From Lachnotalea sp. AF33-28 (GTDB taxonomy: Bacteria; Bacillota; Clostridia; Lachnospirales; Lachnospiraceae), in the NCBI RefSeq assembly GCF_003477885.1, contig NZ_QUEE01000003.1, positions 372,001-436,000 of the forward strand: 64,000 nt of DNA. The letters run 5' to 3'. How positions within the stretch are numbered: the first letter of the stretch is position 1; every line of letters begins with the position of its first letter. The notes under the pieces were generated by a model. It did not search any database, had not been told where the DNA came from, and was given only the letters and a program-made list of their open reading frames with translations. The translations under genes and the position numbers were made by a program. This document shows, in pieces, positions 27,074 through 35,816 of the stretch.

Positions 27074-28027
27074 ATGAACAGGAAAGTTGAAACAATTTTC
27101 ACCAGCAAAAAGGCTGTCATCCCCGCCGCAATTTTATGCACTCTGCTCTGGGGGAGCGCCTTTCCCTGTGTTAAAACAGGCTATGCCATGTTCTCCATCG
27201 AAAGCTCCGATACCTTCTCCATACTGCTGTTTGCCGGATGCCGTTTCTTTCTGGCCGGTCTTCTCACCCTCTGCGTATCCCGCATTTTAAACCGCAGGCT
27301 CATCCAGCCGGACCGCAGCAATCTGAAGGGGGTTCTCCTGCTGTCCCTGTTTCAGACTTTCTCCTCTTACTTTTTATACTACATCAGCCTCGCGCATCTG
27401 ACCGGCGCCAAGGGAGCGATTCTAAACTCCACGAACATATTTTTCGCAGTCATCCTGTCTCATTTCTGTTTTGCGGATGACAAGGTAACGCTGCGCAAAT
27501 TCATAGGCTGTGCGGTGGGCTTTGCCGGCGTCATCCTGGTGAATCTGTCCAGAGGAGGACTTGCCCTCTCCTTTACCCTTTCCGGAGAAGGCTTCATGAT
27601 TCTGTCCGCCGGACTCTATGCCGCCGGAAATGTGATCTGTAAAAAGCTGAAAGGGAGCATGGAGCCGGTCTCTTTAAACGGCTGGCAGCTGTCCATAGGC
27701 GGGCTGCTCCTGATCCTGACCGGCCTTGCGGGAGGAGGACGCCTCCGCTTGACCTCTCCCTTCGGCGTACTCCTGCTGGCTTATATGGTATTTATCTCAG
27801 CCACGGCATTTACGCTCTGGTACCTGCTGATCACGTATCATCCTGTGGGCAGCATATCGATCTTCAACTTCCTGACACCTGTGTTCGGGACGCTGCTCTC
27901 CGGCATTTTTCTTCATGAAAATGTGCTGACGCCGGCCAATCTGACCGCCCTGATCTGCGTATGTCTGGGCATTTTCATCGTAAACCTTACCGCCCCGAAG
28001 CCTGCCGGGCCGGGCGGCAAACTATAG
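27074..28027 (+). CDS. EamA/DMT-family transporter
   Basis: 317 residues from the ATG at 27074 (GGAGG upstream). Ten hydrophobic helices form two EamA repeats (LCTLLWGSAFPCVKTG at the start of the first; SAGLYAAGNVICKKL at the start of the second). Such proteins export or import amino acids, nucleotides or other metabolites; the substrate cannot be told. It ends 8 bases from the stop of the convergent MATE gene. Confidence 0.9.
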   Translation: MNRKVETIFTSKKAVIPAAILCTLLWGSAFPCVKTGYAMFSIESSDTFSILLFAGCRFFLAGLLTLCVSRILNRRLIQPDRSNLKGVLLLSLFQTFSSYFLYYISLAHLTGAKGAILNSTNIFFAVILSHFCFADDKVTLRKFIGCAVGFAGVILVNLSRGGLALSFTLSGEGFMILSAGLYAAGNVICKKLKGSMEPVSLNGWQLSIGGLLLILTGLAGGGRLRLTSPFGVLLLAYMVFISATAFTLWYLLITYHPVGSISIFNFLTPVFGTLLSGIFLHENVLTPANLTALICVCLGIFIVNLTAPKPAGPGGKL

Positions 28028-28035
28028 AGCGTCCG

Positions 28036-29382
28036 TTACACCACGGTGCTTGTTTTCCATTTACCGCTTAAATAATAGATCACCGCAATGACTGCGGCGC
28101 CGAGGCTGCCTAAGGGCGCACCAAGGCCGATCCCTAAAAGGCCCATATCAAGCGCCATGCCAAAAAGCAGCGCGAAGGGAATACGAAATCCCAGTGCGGA
28201 CAGAATACCGTTGACCGATGCGAAGGTCGTGTGCCCCGCGCCAGTGATCAGGCCGTTTAAGCAGAATACAAAGGGCGCTATGATGTAGTCAAAGGTAAAG
28301 CTCTTCATATAGGTGACGCCGCAGGCTATCATCTCCGGGTCCTTGTCAAACAGTTCGATGATCTGCGCAGGAAATATCCTGGCGAGCACAAAGATCGGCA
28401 GGCTGATTGCCATCGCCAGCGCAGTGCCGATATGAAAGGTCTTTCTGGCCCGTTCCACCTCTCCCGCGCCTATGTTCTGCGCCGCTACGGCTGAGATGGA
28501 GGAGCCCACCGCGATAGCCGGAAGTATCGCGAAGCTGTTGAATTTGCCGACCACGCCCACCGCTGCGCTGGCACTCACTCCAAATCCGTTCACCAGTGTG
28601 GTCAGCACCAGGAAGGATACATTGGTGATCATGTTCTGGATAGAAGTGGGAATCCCCACTTTCATAAGAGTTGCAAACCTGTCCTTTTTAAAGCAGAAGG
28701 AACTGATCTTAAAGTCGAAGATGAAGTCCGCCTTCTTAAGGTACAGGATGCATAAAAGCATGCTGATGGCCTGTGAGACCACGGTCGCGATTGCCGCTCC
28801 TTTTGCTTCCATTCGGAAAACACCTACCAGAAGCAGATCCAGAAATATGTTGCAGACACAGGCGATGGCCACGAAATACAGCGGCCGTTTGCTGTCTCCC
28901 ATGCCTCTCATAATCGCGCTTAAAGCATTGTAGCCGAAGATGAACACAGTTCCCATGATCGTGATATCCAGATAGCTTCTGGCCTGGGCAAAGGACTCCG
29001 CTGGCGTCTGGATCAGCTTTAAGATCTGGTCGGAAACAAGAAGCATCACAGTGGTCATCAGCACTGCGGCCGCGATCAGGGAGGTCAGCAGCGTTCCGAT
29101 GCACTCCCGGACCGCCTTGCGGTCCCCGCACCCTAAAAACTGCGCGATCACCACCGTGCCTCCCACGCTGAGGCCAATCACCAGATTGGTCATCAGAAAC
29201 GTGACTTGTCCCCCAATATTGACGCCTGATATCCCCACCGGGCCGCAGAAACGGCCTACGATCAACATATCCGCCACATTATAGAGGGACTGGATCAGAT
29301 TGGACAGCATAAAAGGCAGCGCGAACAGGATCAGCTGCTTCACCACACTGCCTTCCGTTAGATTCTTTTCAATTTTACTCAT
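28036..29382 (-). CDS. Second MATE-family efflux transporter
   Basis: 448 residues from the ATG at 29382, chosen from AGGAAGAG upstream; a longer frame to 29448 has no support. Twelve hydrophobic segments; signatures LFALPFMLSNLIQSLYNVADM and SAVAAQNIGAGEVERARKT (each shown in part). It is closer to the NorM/DinF-like type than the MATE at 7 kb and is not an obvious duplicate of it. Substrate unknown. Confidence 0.92.
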   Translation of the reverse strand: MSKIEKNLTEGSVVKQLILFALPFMLSNLIQSLYNVADMLIVGRFCGPVGISGVNIGGQVTFLMTNLVIGLSVGGTVVIAQFLGCGDRKAVRECIGTLLTSLIAAAVLMTTVMLLVSDQILKLIQTPAESFAQARSYLDITIMGTVFIFGYNALSAIMRGMGDSKRPLYFVAIACVCNIFLDLLLVGVFRMEAKGAAIATVVSQAISMLLCILYLKKADFIFDFKISSFCFKKDRFATLMKVGIPTSIQNMITNVSFLVLTTLVNGFGVSASAAVGVVGKFNSFAILPAIAVGSSISAVAAQNIGAGEVERARKTFHIGTALAMAISLPIFVLARIFPAQIIELFDKDPEMIACGVTYMKSFTFDYIIAPFVFCLNGLITGAGHTTFASVNGILSALGFRIPFALLFGMALDMGLLGIGLGAPLGSLGAAVIAVIYYLSGKWKTSTVV

Positions 29383-29513
29383 CGGTATCACTCTTCCTAT
29401 CGTTATAAAATCTGTTAGCATACGAACCAATTGCGGTCCATCTGCCATATGGGATGCAGTGATGTATTATAACATGTCTGAATCCGCATGTAAATACCGT
29501 CTTTCACCTCTTT

Positions 29514-29574
29514 GATACCCGGTTACTGTTCATACGCTGCTTTATCGGCAGCGTGTGAACAGTAACGATACCCG
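29514..29574. mobile_element. Miniature MITE (45 bp) with exact 8-bp target duplication
   Basis: The 45-bp element (29522-29566) is a single hairpin. It starts GTTACTGTTCA, ends TGAACAGTAAC, and has an inner ACGCTGC/GCAGCGT stem and loop TTTATC. Both flanks carry GATACCCG (29514-29521 and 29567-29574). Ends and the GCTGCTTTATCGGCAGC block match the right end of copy C (58145-58173). It lies in the 330 bases between the MATE gene and phosphoglucomutase. Confidence 0.85.
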
Positions 29575-29628
29575 TTTTCTTTTATTTTATATTAAACAGG
29601 CGCAGCAGCATATTTCATGCGACGCAAA

Positions 29629-29667
29629 GTCAGCCGGATCAAAAGAGAATCCGGCCGACGCTTTTTA
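29629..29667. terminator. Hairpin between phosphoglucomutase and MATE genes
   Basis: GTCAGCCGGAT pairs with ATCCGGCCGAC (one mismatch). The T-run is on the plus strand (CTTTTT), while the upstream gene on the minus strand (phosphoglucomutase) would see only TTT. It probably terminates phosphoglucomutase with modest strength. Confidence 0.5.
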
Positions 29668-29709
29668 TTTATGCAATAATTCATATAAAACAGGAAATTC
29701 AAAACGCCC

Positions 29710-31434
29710 TTATTTGATCAGCGCTTCCACCATTTCGCCCAGCTCGTCGGATTTTTTCTCGGCATCCTCCAGTGAGGTTCCCTTTACACCGTAATACAGC
29801 TTAATCTTGGGCTCGGTACCGGACGGTCTTACGCACAGCCATGCATTGTCCGGCAGGTCATAGTAGAGCACATTGGAGCTGGGAAGGCCGGTAGAGGTCA
29901 CTTCGCCGGTCTCCATGTTGCGGACCGTGTCTTTCTTATAATCCCTTGCGGACAGCACCTTATAGGAACCGATCTGCTCAGGCGTATTATTTCTTAAGGT
30001 CTCCATGATTTCCTGGATCTTCGCCAGCCCTTCAATGCCTTTAAGGGTGATGGACTTAACGGCATCCTTATAATAGCCGTATTTCTCATACATATCGATC
30101 ATGGCATCCCACAGAGTCTTGCCCTGTGTCCTGTAATAAGCAGCAGCTTCGCACAGCGCCATAGTCGCTACGATGGCATCCTTATCCCTGGCATGTGTGC
30201 CAATCAGACAGCCGTAGCTTTCTTCGAATCCGAACAAATAGGTGCCCTTTCCTGTAGTCTCGAAATTCAGGATCTGCTGCCCGATAAATTTAAATCCGGT
30301 CAGAACTTCAATCAGACGTATATTATAGTGGCTGGCAATCGCATCCGCCAGGTTGGAAGTAACGATGGTCTTAATCAGAGCGCCGTCTGAAGGCAGGCCT
30401 TGTTTTTCCTTGATCTGGCTGATTTCGTACTCCGCCAGCAGACAGCCGGACATGTTGCCTGTCAGGGTGATATATTCACCGCTCTTTGTATCCTTTACAT
30501 ATACGCCTAGACGGTCCGCATCCGGATCGGTGGCCAGCACCAGGTCCGCATCCTTTTCTTTGGCCAGAGCAAGAGCCAGAGTAAAGGCCTCCGCCGCCTC
30601 CGGATTCGGATAGCTGACTGTGGGGAATTCACCGTCAGGAAGCTCCTGCTCCGGCACCACATAGACGTTTTCAAACCCGATTTCTTTCAGCACCCTTCTG
30701 GCAGGGATATTGCCGGTTCCGTGAAGGGGGGTATAAACGATCTTAAGCTCTTTACCCATTGCCTTAATCGCTTCCGGATTCTTTACCTGTTTCTTCAGTT
30801 CTGCGATATAAGCATCGTCGATTTCCGCTCCGATCACCTGGTAGAGTCCCGCGGCCACCGCAGCCTGCTTGTCCATCGTCTTAACGGTATTAAAATCGGT
30901 AACAGCCTTCACCTCTGCCATAATTCCCGTATCATGAGGAGGGGTGATCTGCGCGCCGTCCTCCCAGTAAACCTTATATCCGTTATATTCCGGCGGATTA
31001 TGGCTGGCAGTGATATTGATGCCGGCGATGCAGCCAAGCTTTCTGACCGCATAGGAAAGCTCCGGTGTAGGGCGCAAGCTTTCAAACACATATGCCTTGA
31101 TGCCGTTAGCTCCCAGGCACAGCGCAGCTTCATCCGCAAACTCCGGCGACATACGTCTGGAGTCATATGCGATAGCAACGCCCTTTTCCGCTTTGCCCAC
31201 CTTCAGGATATAATTCGCAAGACCCTGTGTAGCCTTGCGCACAGTATAGATATTCATTCGGTTTAAACCGGCACCGATCACGCCGCGAAGGCCGGCCGTG
31301 CCGAATTCAAGCTCTGTGTAAAATCTTTCTTTTATCTCATTCTCATCATCTTTGATACTCAAGAGTTCATCTCTGGTAGCCTGGTCGAAATATTCATTGG
31401 AAAGCCATTCTTCATACAAATTCCTGTAATCCAT
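29710..31434 (-). CDS. pgcA: Alpha-phosphoglucomutase / phosphomannomutase
   Basis: 574 residues from the ATG at 31434 (AGGAGG 7 bases upstream). Interconverts glucose-1-phosphate and glucose-6-phosphate. All four domain signatures are present: catalytic Ser loop TASHNPPEYNGYK, metal loop ATDPDADRLGV, sugar-binding loop GFEESYG and phosphate loop RPSGTEPKIK. It connects glycogen phosphorylase output (47-50 kb) to glycolysis and also supplies sugar nucleotides. Confidence 0.94.
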   Translation of the reverse strand: MDYRNLYEEWLSNEYFDQATRDELLSIKDDENEIKERFYTELEFGTAGLRGVIGAGLNRMNIYTVRKATQGLANYILKVGKAEKGVAIAYDSRRMSPEFADEAALCLGANGIKAYVFESLRPTPELSYAVRKLGCIAGINITASHNPPEYNGYKVYWEDGAQITPPHDTGIMAEVKAVTDFNTVKTMDKQAAVAAGLYQVIGAEIDDAYIAELKKQVKNPEAIKAMGKELKIVYTPLHGTGNIPARRVLKEIGFENVYVVPEQELPDGEFPTVSYPNPEAAEAFTLALALAKEKDADLVLATDPDADRLGVYVKDTKSGEYITLTGNMSGCLLAEYEISQIKEKQGLPSDGALIKTIVTSNLADAIASHYNIRLIEVLTGFKFIGQQILNFETTGKGTYLFGFEESYGCLIGTHARDKDAIVATMALCEAAAYYRTQGKTLWDAMIDMYEKYGYYKDAVKSITLKGIEGLAKIQEIMETLRNNTPEQIGSYKVLSARDYKKDTVRNMETGEVTSTGLPSSNVLYYDLPDNAWLCVRPSGTEPKIKLYYGVKGTSLEDAEKKSDELGEMVEALIK

Positions 31435-31560
31435 AAACAATCCTCCTGCTTAATCAGGCCCGCTTCACACCCCGAAGCAAGCCCTCTATTCTTTATCCTC
31501 TATTATATTATAAATAACCAAAAAGAGAAAGAAGTTTTTTTGTATTCCTGAGAGCAGCGC

Positions 31561-31643
31561 GGCCCAACATTCACAAGCACTCTCCGGGGAGCTTGCTCAT
31601 CGGAGAGTGCTTGTGAATGTTGGGCCATGGGGCGACAGCCCCA
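31561..31643. repeat. 26-bp perfect hairpin plus small hairpin next to the Rpn-type gene
   Basis: The arms 31561-31586 and 31601-31626 are exact complements; the 14-base loop can pair further (GAGC/GCTC). A second perfect hairpin (TGGGGC-GACA-GCCCCA, 31628-31643) follows at once. It lies about 100 bases after the Rpn gene stop. The region 31644-31740 is also GC-rich with more short inverted repeats. It looks like a palindromic repeat rather than a simple terminator. Confidence 0.65.
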
Positions 31644-31744
31644 AGCGAGGGAGATGTCCCTCCTCCCGAGCTGTGCGCTGCGAAGCCGCGGGATGCCACA
31701 ATCAAACTCCCCCTCCGGCTCACCAGCGCCTCCGATCCCCCATC

Positions 31745-32590
31745 TCACCCCCAATACTTTTCCAACCACATCTCCGCCTCATCCTCCGACAGTTCAAAGC
31801 GTTTCTGCAGCTTCACCAGCACACGCTCCCTCGGTATATTTTCCTCACGATTATCGCAGATAAAAGCCTGTATTCCCTTTTCCATCCCAATCATAATTCC
31901 CTCGTTTCTTTCCTCCTCCAATATCCTACACATAATCTCCACTCCTTCCTTCTGCTCCTTCAAATATCTTACCTTCCTAACCACATTCGGAAACACCTCT
32001 GTCTGATAATCGCTGTCCGACTTTTTCATATACCTAAGCAGTTCATCAATCCTCTCATCCTCACACCCATATGTCAGATTCGCATACACCTCATGAACTC
32101 CGTTATCCGTTACCGTCCCCCGGCTCCTGACCACTCTGTCTATATAACAAATCCCCGTCTTCTGATTCAGAAAATCCTTCTCCGTAATAAATATCAGATA
32201 CAGCTCCGGCAGTTCCTCATACGGACACCCTTTTTCCAAAAAGCTCATATCCATACTCGCCTGATAATATCTGGCCCGTCTTTGATGGTCTTCATCCTCC
32301 GAAACCTGCATCTCAATATTTACCATCCTGCCGTCCGTATCCTCGGCCAGCACATCCAGAACGACCGATCGGTTCTCTATATTCCGGATCGAATACTGTG
32401 TTTTAACGTCCTTCACCACTAATGACGGATGCCCCAGCAATATCCGGATCACTTCCTGGCACGCTTCCTTATCCTCCAGCACCTTACAGAAAAATATATC
32501 GCTGGTCAGTTGAAACCTGCGCACCTTATTTCTTCTCTCCTCATAACTATCCATCCTGTTCCCGCAATAAGACTCTTGATCTGTCCCCAT
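31745..32590 (-). CDS. Rpn-family / PD-(D/E)XK nuclease-type transposase-like protein
   Basis: 281 residues from the ATG at 32590 (GGAGGGAGGAG upstream). The N-terminal half has a PD-(D/E)XK nuclease core: VLDVLAEDTDGRMVNIEMQVSED gives the Asp and the E-x-Q/K pair (shown: LDVLAEDTDGRMVNIEMQ). Members (Rpn/YhgA-like) promote RecA-independent recombination and often occur in variable copies in gut Firmicutes. The C-terminus is Glu-rich and helical. It has its own promoter at 32751-32779 and sits beside a long hairpin repeat. Confidence 0.85.
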   Translation of the reverse strand: MGTDQESYCGNRMDSYEERRNKVRRFQLTSDIFFCKVLEDKEACQEVIRILLGHPSLVVKDVKTQYSIRNIENRSVVLDVLAEDTDGRMVNIEMQVSEDEDHQRRARYYQASMDMSFLEKGCPYEELPELYLIFITEKDFLNQKTGICYIDRVVRSRGTVTDNGVHEVYANLTYGCEDERIDELLRYMKKSDSDYQTEVFPNVVRKVRYLKEQKEGVEIMCRILEEERNEGIMIGMEKGIQAFICDNREENIPRERVLVKLQKRFELSEDEAEMWLEKYWG

Positions 32591-32750
32591 ACTGCTCCTC
32601 CCTCCTATGGCAGGAGCCTGTTTCTTTCCGCCTGCCATATCATAAATGAATGTTAATTGAAAAATATGGCAGAATATGCCGGCCGCTGTTACCACAGCAA
32701 AGAACGAAACAGAAAATAATGTTCTGAAACGAACATCGATTTATATCACT

Positions 32751-32779
32751 ATTATAATCTCACCTTTTAAAATTCTCAA
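32751..32779 (-). promoter_or_regulatory. Probable promoter of the Rpn-type gene
   Basis: On the minus strand TTGAGA and TATAAT are separated by 17 bases. The leader would be about 155 bases. It lies in the 369-base gene-free stretch 32591-32959, which also holds a degenerate MITE fragment. Confidence 0.6.
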
Positions 32780-32810
32780 CACTTTTTTCCTAATTCTATA
32801 CTCTATGTCA

Positions 32811-32856
32811 CTGTACACAGTTACCGCAAAGTTTCCACACAAAGCAGGGCAGGGTA
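32811..32856 (+). mobile_element. Fragment G: degenerate left end of the MITE-like family
   Basis: CACAGTTACCGCAAAGTTTCC and the following GCAGGGCAGGGTAT align with CACAGATGCCGTAAAGTTTCC and GCGGGGCAGAGTAT of copy B (both strings shown in part). The rest of the element is not recognisable. An old decayed copy is the best reading. Confidence 0.45.
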
Positions 32857-32959
32857 TATTCTTACCAAGAACCCATTCCCAACAATTACACAAAAACAGA
32901 GGCTGTGCACCAAACATTCCGTGCAGCAGCCCCCGATATACACCTTTTTTCCATCACCT

Positions 32960-33961
32960 TCAGCTTCCCGTTTTTCCGGCAAACCCGGTGTGCTCTCTCA
33001 TCCAGTCCAGGAATTTCTGGCGTTCTTTTGCCTGTATCTCCAGCTTCTGCAGTTTCTCCACATTTCTGCCGGGAATCCAGGCTTTATTCGCATTGAAATA
33101 ATAATTGATCTGCTTCCAGTACTTTTCCGGATACAGAAACAGAACATAAAGATATTCATATTCCTGCTCTGTGATCGGCAGTATGCGCTGATAAGCTTCC
33201 AGCATTGATTTTCCAAGCCCCAGATCCCAGTCATGCTTTTCCATAATCTTGCGCATGAAATGATAGAGATCCCATATCTGTACGCCCAGATGCATGCGCG
33301 AAAAATCCGTGACCGCCACATAACGGGCTCCCACCAGGATATGGTGGTGGGTATAATCCCCGTGGCACAGCATGGGCTCCGGCATGCTATCCATGCAGCG
33401 CAGAAGACACAGCGCCTCCTCCGCCTGCCGGTAGCTGGAATCAAAGCTCTGCAATACCATTAATTCAAACTGCGATTTATTTTTCGTGTTCCGGATAAAC
33501 ATCCTGGCACGCCGAAGTTCTGTATTATGTTTTTCATACTCCCGCCTTAACGATATGGGCATACAAAAGTCCGCCGGACAGATATCCGCCATATTGATAC
33601 CGCGAAGCGCCTTGTGAAGCACTGCCAGCTCTTTCACCCCCAGAATGATTTCCGATGGATTTTTAACATCACATTCTTTTCCGTCAAACCAGTCCTTAAG
33701 CACGTAACGGGTTCCGTCACTATCCTCTGTCACTAATTTCTGATCTATGGATCTCACATATTTATCCACATAGAGATTCCCTCTAAGCTCCAGCCCGGAC
33801 AGCACTTTGTCTTCAAACATAATCCTGTTTTCTCCGGCAGTGCACTCTTTTAATAATTTTAGTCCCTTATCTGTCTCGCAGATGACAGCACCGCGCCCGC
33901 GCCTGGTGGCTGCGACACGCAAATCATATTGGGTTAAACAAAGAGTCCCCCGCTCGTTCAC
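32960..33961 (-). CDS. CotS-like spore coat protein / APH-fold kinase
   Basis: 333 residues from a GTG at 33961 (GGAGG 7 bases upstream); an ATG at 33967 overlaps the ribosome binding site. The fold is that of choline/aminoglycoside kinases. Catalytic loop HGDYTHHHIL and metal loop VTDFSR are recognisable, but the usual Asn of HGDxxxxN is His here, so kinase activity is doubtful. CotS-family proteins are spore coat components in Bacillus and Clostridia. It lies directly downstream of the cca cluster. Confidence 0.78.
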   Translation of the reverse strand: MNERGTLCLTQYDLRVAATRRGRGAVICETDKGLKLLKECTAGENRIMFEDKVLSGLELRGNLYVDKYVRSIDQKLVTEDSDGTRYVLKDWFDGKECDVKNPSEIILGVKELAVLHKALRGINMADICPADFCMPISLRREYEKHNTELRRARMFIRNTKNKSQFELMVLQSFDSSYRQAEEALCLLRCMDSMPEPMLCHGDYTHHHILVGARYVAVTDFSRMHLGVQIWDLYHFMRKIMEKHDWDLGLGKSMLEAYQRILPITEQEYEYLYVLFLYPEKYWKQINYYFNANKAWIPGRNVEKLQKLEIQAKERQKFLDWMREHTGFAGKTGS

Positions 33962-34047
33962 GACCATCCCTCCATCCTAACTCTATCTTATGAAGAGGGG
34001 GATAGCTTTATGACAGGGCCGGGACGAATTTCGCCTGCCGCTGTAAA

Positions 34048-35373
34048 TCAAATATAGCGCTGCATCAGATATTCTTTTGTATTATGCTCCGGGCTGTCCA
34101 GCACATCCTCCAGCATCCGATTTAATATCTGCCCGATTTCACGGCCCGGCTGCATGCCCGCCGCGATCAAATCACTGCCGGTGACCGCCAGTTTCTTTAA
34201 GGTTATGCAGTCCCTTTCAGCCACGATCTGGCCGTACATCACACCGACCTCCTTCACAGCCTGCAGCAGATAGCTCTTTGCGTAATCGCTCTTTGCCATG
34301 TTGTCGGCCCACATGATCTTAAGTAGGCTCGGGAACAGTTCCTCTCCCACACGGTTCATGGCCCGCCTCACATTGGCCTTCGTCATATTAAATGCATAGT
34401 CGTGCCATTTTACCAGTTTGGTCACCCTGGCTATGGTATCATTGTCAAACTTCAGGCGTTTTAAAATCTGATCCGCGATCCTGCTGCCGGCTTCCCCGTG
34501 GCGGTAGAAATGGTCACACCCATCGCTTCCCACAGTCTTTACAAGAGGTTTTCCGATATCGTGCAGCAGCGCCGTCCACCGCAGCACATGATCCGCCTCA
34601 CAGTGCTTCAGCATGGCCAGGGTATGCTCTCCCACGCTGTAACAGTGGTAAGGATTGTTCTGCTCCGTCTCCATAATAGCATCAAACTCCGGCAGCACAA
34701 CCTTTGTGATGCCGGTCTCATAAGCAAAGCGGATATAGTCCGGATGCTCCGAAACCAGCAGCTTGGTCAGCTCCATCTGTATGCGTTCCATGCTGATGCG
34801 GGCCATGCTGGGCGCCAGATCGCAGACAGCCTGTCTGGTTTTTTCTTCGATCTCAAAACCCAGCTGGGCGGAAAACCGGACCGCCCTTAAGATTCTTAGT
34901 GCATCCTCCTCAAACCGGTGATGGGCATCGCCCACGCAGCGTATCACTTTGCGTTTCAGATCTTCCATCCCCCCGAACAGGTCGACAATCCCGCTCTCAT
35001 GATTGTAAGCCATGGCATTGATGGTGAAATCCCGTCTTTTCAAATCCTCTTTAAGGCTGGGCGTAAACTGCACGGATGCGGGATGCCTGCAGTCTTCATA
35101 TCTGCCGTCAATCCGGTAAGTTGTGACCTCATATCCGTTTCTCCCCAGCATAACGGTTACGGTGCCATGTTCAATCCCCGTATCTATGGTACGGCGAAAT
35201 ATCTCCTTCACCTGCCTGGGAGAAGCGGATGTCGTGATATCCCAGTCACCCGGCTCTCTGTTTAGCAGGGAATCCCGCACGCATCCGCCCACCGCATAAG
35301 CTTCAAATCCGCTGTCGGTGAGCCGTTTAATGATCTCCTCCACCTGTCCGGGCATCGTTATTTCATTGCTCAT
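34048..35373 (-). CDS. cca: CCA-adding tRNA nucleotidyltransferase
   Basis: 441 residues. Adds or repairs the 3' CCA end of tRNAs. The class II nucleotidyltransferase head shows AVGGCVRDSLL and DWDITTSA (two metal-binding Asp), then KRRDFTINAMAY, the RNA-binding neck and body, and an HD domain (LLHDIGKP) with possible phosphatase activity. AAGGAG lies before the ATG. The start overlaps the end of the Nudix remnant by 11 bases, so translation may be coupled. Confidence 0.94.
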   Translation of the reverse strand: MSNEITMPGQVEEIIKRLTDSGFEAYAVGGCVRDSLLNREPGDWDITTSASPRQVKEIFRRTIDTGIEHGTVTVMLGRNGYEVTTYRIDGRYEDCRHPASVQFTPSLKEDLKRRDFTINAMAYNHESGIVDLFGGMEDLKRKVIRCVGDAHHRFEEDALRILRAVRFSAQLGFEIEEKTRQAVCDLAPSMARISMERIQMELTKLLVSEHPDYIRFAYETGITKVVLPEFDAIMETEQNNPYHCYSVGEHTLAMLKHCEADHVLRWTALLHDIGKPLVKTVGSDGCDHFYRHGEAGSRIADQILKRLKFDNDTIARVTKLVKWHDYAFNMTKANVRRAMNRVGEELFPSLLKIMWADNMAKSDYAKSYLLQAVKEVGVMYGQIVAERDCITLKKLAVTGSDLIAAGMQPGREIGQILNRMLEDVLDSPEHNTKEYLMQRYI

Positions 35374-35608
35374 CCGTTACCGCTCCTTCCGGGGTGCCAA
35401 ATCCCCACCGCCGCACCTGCTCCGCCATATGGCCGATATTACCCTCGCCGGCAAAGCATTTCATATCAAAAAAGTCTCCATCCTCACCTTTCTCGATCTT
35501 GCCGCCGGGAAGATTAAACAGGCCCTTATACGGATCCTTTACTCTCTTTAAAAACAGCAGCCGTTTCCGGTCCGGGCTGTATATCATAACACAGTTATAA
35601 CCCTGCAA
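35363..35608 (-). pseudogene. Nudix hydrolase remnant with in-frame internal deletion
   Basis: The frame opens with a TTG and AAAGGAGG 6 bases upstream. It starts like an 8-oxo-dGTP-type Nudix protein (YNCVMIYSPDRKRLLFLKR, GLFNLPGGKIEKGEDG) and then jumps to the family's usual C-terminal end (DFFDMKCFAGEGNIGHMAEQV). The REXXEE half of the Nudix box, which binds the metal, and about 70 residues are missing. The reading frame is intact (81 residues), so it may be translated, but it cannot be an active hydrolase. Confidence 0.8.
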
Positions 35609-35749
35609 GGTGTTCCTCCTTTTGATACATTTAATGGTATCTGCTTTCCATTAGAGACATTATAACCCATGCCCCAGAAAATAATCAAGATCAGGTTAAC
35701 AGCAATCCCTGCCCGTTCCCCGAAAAAAATTGCTATTCTCCGCAGCCGG

Positions 35750-35796
35750 AAAAGGCCGGGGAGTGGCTGAAAACAATTTTCAGTCGCGCCCCGGCC
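35750..35796 (-). terminator. Terminator of proS
   Basis: A two-part stem (GGCCGGGG/CCCCGGCC outer, CTGAAAA/TTTTCAG inner) is followed on the minus strand by TTTT, 20 bases after the proS stop. Confidence 0.85.
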
Positions 35797-35816
35797 CTCA
35801 ATTATAAACCGTATTT

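Noticed and set aside
31503..31769. 88-residue frame over the hairpin cluster after the Rpn gene
   Set aside because: It consists mainly of inverted-repeat sequence, with no ribosome binding site or recognisable protein pattern.
32719..32736. Possible LexA/SOS box (TGTTC-N6-GAACA)
   Set aside because: Firmicute LexA sites are GAAC-N4-GTTC; the half-sites here point the other way and the spacing is wrong.
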